From positions 1 to 56,681 of the forward strand of contig CACWVU010000013.1 in NCBI GenBank assembly GCA_902764415.1: DNA of 56,681 bases. Reading direction: 5' to 3'. Below, one piece after another: positions 54,615 through 56,681 of this stretch (the stretch's first letter is position 1; each line of letters begins with the position of its first letter). Origin of the DNA: an uncultured bacterium (GTDB lineage: Bacteria > Verrucomicrobiota > Kiritimatiellia > RFP12 > UBA1067). Both the position numbers and the translations under genes were made by a program. Below the pieces are notes generated by a model that did no database searches, was not told where the DNA came from, and saw nothing but the letters and a program-made list of their open reading frames with translations.

Positions 54615-55514
54615 ATGCTCCTTTCCGTCATCGCGCTTCTCGCCCTTACCCGCGCCGAACTGGTGGCGCGGATGAAGGCGCCGGTGCTGACGATGACCGA
54701 AGGCCTGGTGAAGGTGTACGCGGACTGCCCCGAGGACATGCGCCGCGACTACCAGATGCCGATCGCGCGCTTCGCCGCCGACGTCTGCGAGACGCTCTAC
54801 CGCGGCGCCGGGGAGCGGCCGCGCCGCTTTGCGGACCCCGGCATCGTCATCCACATCGGCTCGGTGCGCACCAACCTGACCGAGGTGACGGCGCGGGTGG
54901 AGACGAACGCGGAGCGGGTGGTCACGCGGATCTACGCGAAGAGCCCTGGATACGCCGACCAGGAGCGGCTCCGGCTCGAGATAACCAAGGCGTTCGGCCG
55001 CGCCGTGCTCGGACGCGAACTGTCTGACCGCGACGCCGTCGAGGCGCTCGTCGCCGCCGACCCGAAGGTGCGCGTCATGGAGCGCCGCCGCGAGCTCGAG
55101 GAGTGGCTGCGCGGCGAGGGCGGACACGATGACGAGGAGGCGCTCTCGCTGATGCGCAAGGTGCTGGAGCCGGGCGTCGCCAGCGAGCGCGACGTCCTCG
55201 TCTTCGCCTCGCGGCTCCAGCTCTACCCCGAGACGTTCGACCGTCCGTTTGTCGGCGGCCGCACCTCGCTCTCGTTCCGCGAGTCGATCGAGGCGGCCGG
55301 CAAGGACCCGCGGGTGCGGCTCGCGGCCTACCTCAAGTCGAACGAGCTCGCGGTCTTCGGTGGCGGTCGCGGCGAGGGCCTCGCCCGCGCGGCCGAGTCG
55401 TACACGCTCTTTCTGCGCGAACTTGTCCGCGGCAAGATGTCCCAGTCCGAACTCTCGGCGATGCTCGACCGCGCCGACGAACTCCTTCGAAGCGTCTCCC
55501 GGGGAGGCAAATGA
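54615..55514 (+). CDS. Exported protein of the polysaccharide locus, unknown
   Basis: 299 aa. The N-terminus (MLLSVIALLALTRAELV) looks like a short signal peptide. The rest mixes strands and charged helices, with ELEEWLRGEGGHDDEEALSL and a helical C-terminus (ELSAMLDRADELLRS). No motif or family recognised. It lies 13 nt after rfbB and 1 nt before a glycosyltransferase, so it belongs to the same unit. An in-frame extension upstream reads back into rfbB and is not used. Confidence 0.7.
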   Translation: MLLSVIALLALTRAELVARMKAPVLTMTEGLVKVYADCPEDMRRDYQMPIARFAADVCETLYRGAGERPRRFADPGIVIHIGSVRTNLTEVTARVETNAERVVTRIYAKSPGYADQERLRLEITKAFGRAVLGRELSDRDAVEALVAADPKVRVMERRRELEEWLRGEGGHDDEEALSLMRKVLEPGVASERDVLVFASRLQLYPETFDRPFVGGRTSLSFRESIEAAGKDPRVRLAAYLKSNELAVFGGGRGEGLARAAESYTLFLRELVRGKMSQSELSAMLDRADELLRSVSRGGK

Positions 55515-55515
55515 C

Positions 55516-56517
55516 ATGAACATCCTCTTCGTCTGGACCGGGGTCACGAGCTACATGGCCGACTGCTGGCGCGAGCTGTCGCGCCGGGAAGGGGTGTCGC
55601 TCCAGGTGGTGGTGGAGCAGGTCGCGAGCGGCCGCGCCTTCGACGCGGCAAAGGTGCTTTCCGGCTTCGACTGCCGCGTCGTGGAGGACGGCCGCCTGCC
55701 CGATGGCCTTGCGCGGCCGGACGTCCTCTTCGCCGTCGGCTGGCACTCCAAGGTGGTGCGCGCGGCGGTTGAGCGCGCGGACTGGCGTGGCGTCCCCAAG
55801 GTCTGCTGCTTCGACATGCCCTGGCGCTGGAGCGCGCGGTGCATCGCCGCCAGGTTCGTGCTTCGCGGTTTCCTCCGCCGATACTCAGCAGCCTACGTGC
55901 CAGGGCGCGTAGCGGCGCGCTATGCGCGGTGGCTCGGCTTCCCGCGCGTCGAGGAGGGGCTCTTCTCGATCGACATGGACCGCTTCGCTTCCGCGCCGAA
56001 GCCGGCGGAGCGCCGTGGGTTCCTCTATGTCGGGCGCTATTCGCCGGAAAAGCGCGTCGACCTCGTTAAGCGGTCGTACGCGCGCTACCGCGAACTGGGC
56101 GGCACGTGGGAGCTCGACTGCTACGGCCAAGGCGGACGCTTCGCAACGCCAGAGGAGATGCCGGCTATCTACGCCGCCCATGCCTGCCTGCTGCTCGCGA
56201 GCGCGTTCGACCCCTGGCCGCTCGTGGCGCTTGAGGCGCGGACGTCCGGCTGCGAGGTGGTGATGAGCGACCGCTGCGGCAACCGCTTCGAGCTGCCGGG
56301 CGTGATGGTGGTGAAGTACGGCGACGCCGAGGCGATGGCTAGGGAGATGCTCGCGGTCGAGCGCGGCGGCGGTGCATCCGCCGCGCCAGACCCGGTGCTG
56401 CGCCGCTACAACGCAACCGAGTGGGCCAACCGCACGCTGCGGATTGCAGAGGGGATGTCTAGGTCGCAAATCCGATTTTCGAAACTACCCCCCTTGCGCG
56501 CGAGCGACGATTTATGA
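55516..56517 (+). CDS. Glycosyltransferase family 4-like protein
   Basis: 333 aa. Starts MNILFVWTGVTSYMADCWRE; the donor half has RRGFLYVGRYSPEKRVDLV and the late ALEARTSGCEVVMSD segment in the GT4 position. A sugar transferase acting on the exopolysaccharide or another glycan. GGGGAGG lies 8 nt before ATG 55516. Its last codons (TTA-TGA) overlap the -10 region of the rRNA promoter, so the gene runs right into the rRNA operon. Confidence 0.85.
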   Translation: MNILFVWTGVTSYMADCWRELSRREGVSLQVVVEQVASGRAFDAAKVLSGFDCRVVEDGRLPDGLARPDVLFAVGWHSKVVRAAVERADWRGVPKVCCFDMPWRWSARCIAARFVLRGFLRRYSAAYVPGRVAARYARWLGFPRVEEGLFSIDMDRFASAPKPAERRGFLYVGRYSPEKRVDLVKRSYARYRELGGTWELDCYGQGGRFATPEEMPAIYAAHACLLLASAFDPWPLVALEARTSGCEVVMSDRCGNRFELPGVMVVKYGDAEAMAREMLAVERGGGASAAPDPVLRRYNATEWANRTLRIAEGMSRSQIRFSKLPPLRASDDL

Positions 56518-56523
56518 TATACT
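56494..56523 (+). promoter_or_regulatory. rRNA operon promoter
   Basis: TTGCGC (56494-56499), 18-nt spacer and TATACT (56518-56523), just upstream of the rRNA leader. Confidence 0.75.
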
Positions 56524-56554
56524 ACACATTCGTTCGCCTTCAAAGGGCGGGCGT

Positions 56555-56567
56555 TGCTCTTTGACAA
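56555..56567 (+). promoter_or_regulatory. boxA antitermination site in rRNA leader
   Basis: TGCTCTTTGACAA differs by one base from the E. coli boxA TGCTCTTTAACAA, bound by NusB/S10 to prevent early termination of rRNA transcripts. Confidence 0.75.
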
Positions 56568-56630
56568 CCGGCGAGAGAGAAGACAGTAAATGTTTGTGCA
56601 AGGGGCCGATCGAAAACAACTCAAGAATCT

Positions 56631-56681
56631 TTTTCTGAGAGTTTGATTCTGGCTCAGAACGAACGCTGGTAGCGTGGATTA
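56631..56681 (+). rRNA. 16S ribosomal RNA, 5' end (partial)
   Basis: AGAGTTTGATTCTGGCTCAG at 56638-56657 is the universal 27F priming site with one base change from E. coli. It is followed by AACGAACGCTGG and GCGTGGATTA, as in PVC-group 16S sequences. The mature start is placed about 7 nt before the priming site. The gene continues beyond the window. Confidence 0.95.

Overview
The window is a 56.7-kb stretch of GC-rich bacterial chromosome, with almost every gene on the plus strand, ending 51 bases into a 16S rRNA gene. The first 16S bases and the gene content fit the PVC group: many secreted carbohydrate-active enzymes, an mre-PBP2 cluster, an exopolysaccharide locus and TonB/ExbD-type envelope genes. 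A Kiritimatiellota or other Verrucomicrobiota-related lineage is my best guess. That is inference from about 50 bases of 16S and general character, not a classification.

Layout. 1-5400 is an accessory zone with visibly lower GC at its start. It holds a large protein with a C-terminal PD-(D/E)XK nuclease, two very small ORFs, a structured small RNA with its own promoter and terminator, 12-bp tandem repeats, a Fic AMP-transferase with an N-terminal HTH, and a Phd/VapC-type toxin-antitoxin pair with a palindromic operator. 5400-15670 carries a secreted GH20 hexosaminidase, a ClpB lacking its N domain behind a sigma-54-type promoter, a hotdog thioesterase, trmD, a GHL10 glycosidase, exbD, tonB and a GH106-like secreted protein. 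15690-23157 is a complete trp operon in the order trpL-trpE-trpGD-trpC-trpB-trpA-trpF-pheA, with a transcription attenuator whose leader peptide carries Trp, Phe and Tyr codons. 23200-34535 is mixed: Fe-alcohol dehydrogenase, a flavoprotein remnant, MgtC-like protein, GH36-like galactosidase, cupin, low-Mr phosphatase, RNase PH, a Memo-AMMECR1 fusion, 5-formyl-THF cyclo-ligase (the only minus-strand gene), a secreted TIM-barrel-like protein and a two-gene DUF2235 module. 34560-40590 is the cell-shape cluster mreB-mreC-mreD-PBP2 followed by a NIF3-like gene, a DUF975 membrane protein and ybeY. 40600-56517 is an exopolysaccharide locus (three glycosyltransferases, two Wzy/ligase-like membrane proteins, Wza-like exporter, outer-membrane barrel, BY-kinase and RmlB) interrupted by an ACT/UPF0210/phosphatase-superfamily trio. 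The rRNA promoter, boxA and 16S start follow directly.

Regulation. Promoters share an extended -10 (TGGTATAAT and variants). The best ones have TTGAC or TTGCGC exactly 18 nt upstream. Many genes start 7-12 nt after the -10 and have no ribosome-binding site, so they are probably leaderless or nearly so. The small RNA at 3340 obeys the same 7-nt rule. Genes inside operons are tightly coupled by ATGA, GTGA or TGATG overlaps.

Most worth testing: the small RNA at 3340-3422, the Trp/Phe attenuator, the leaderless promoter class, the sigma-54/palindrome control of clpB, the BY-kinase with tyrosine-rich repeats at both ends, and the DUF2235 gene pair.
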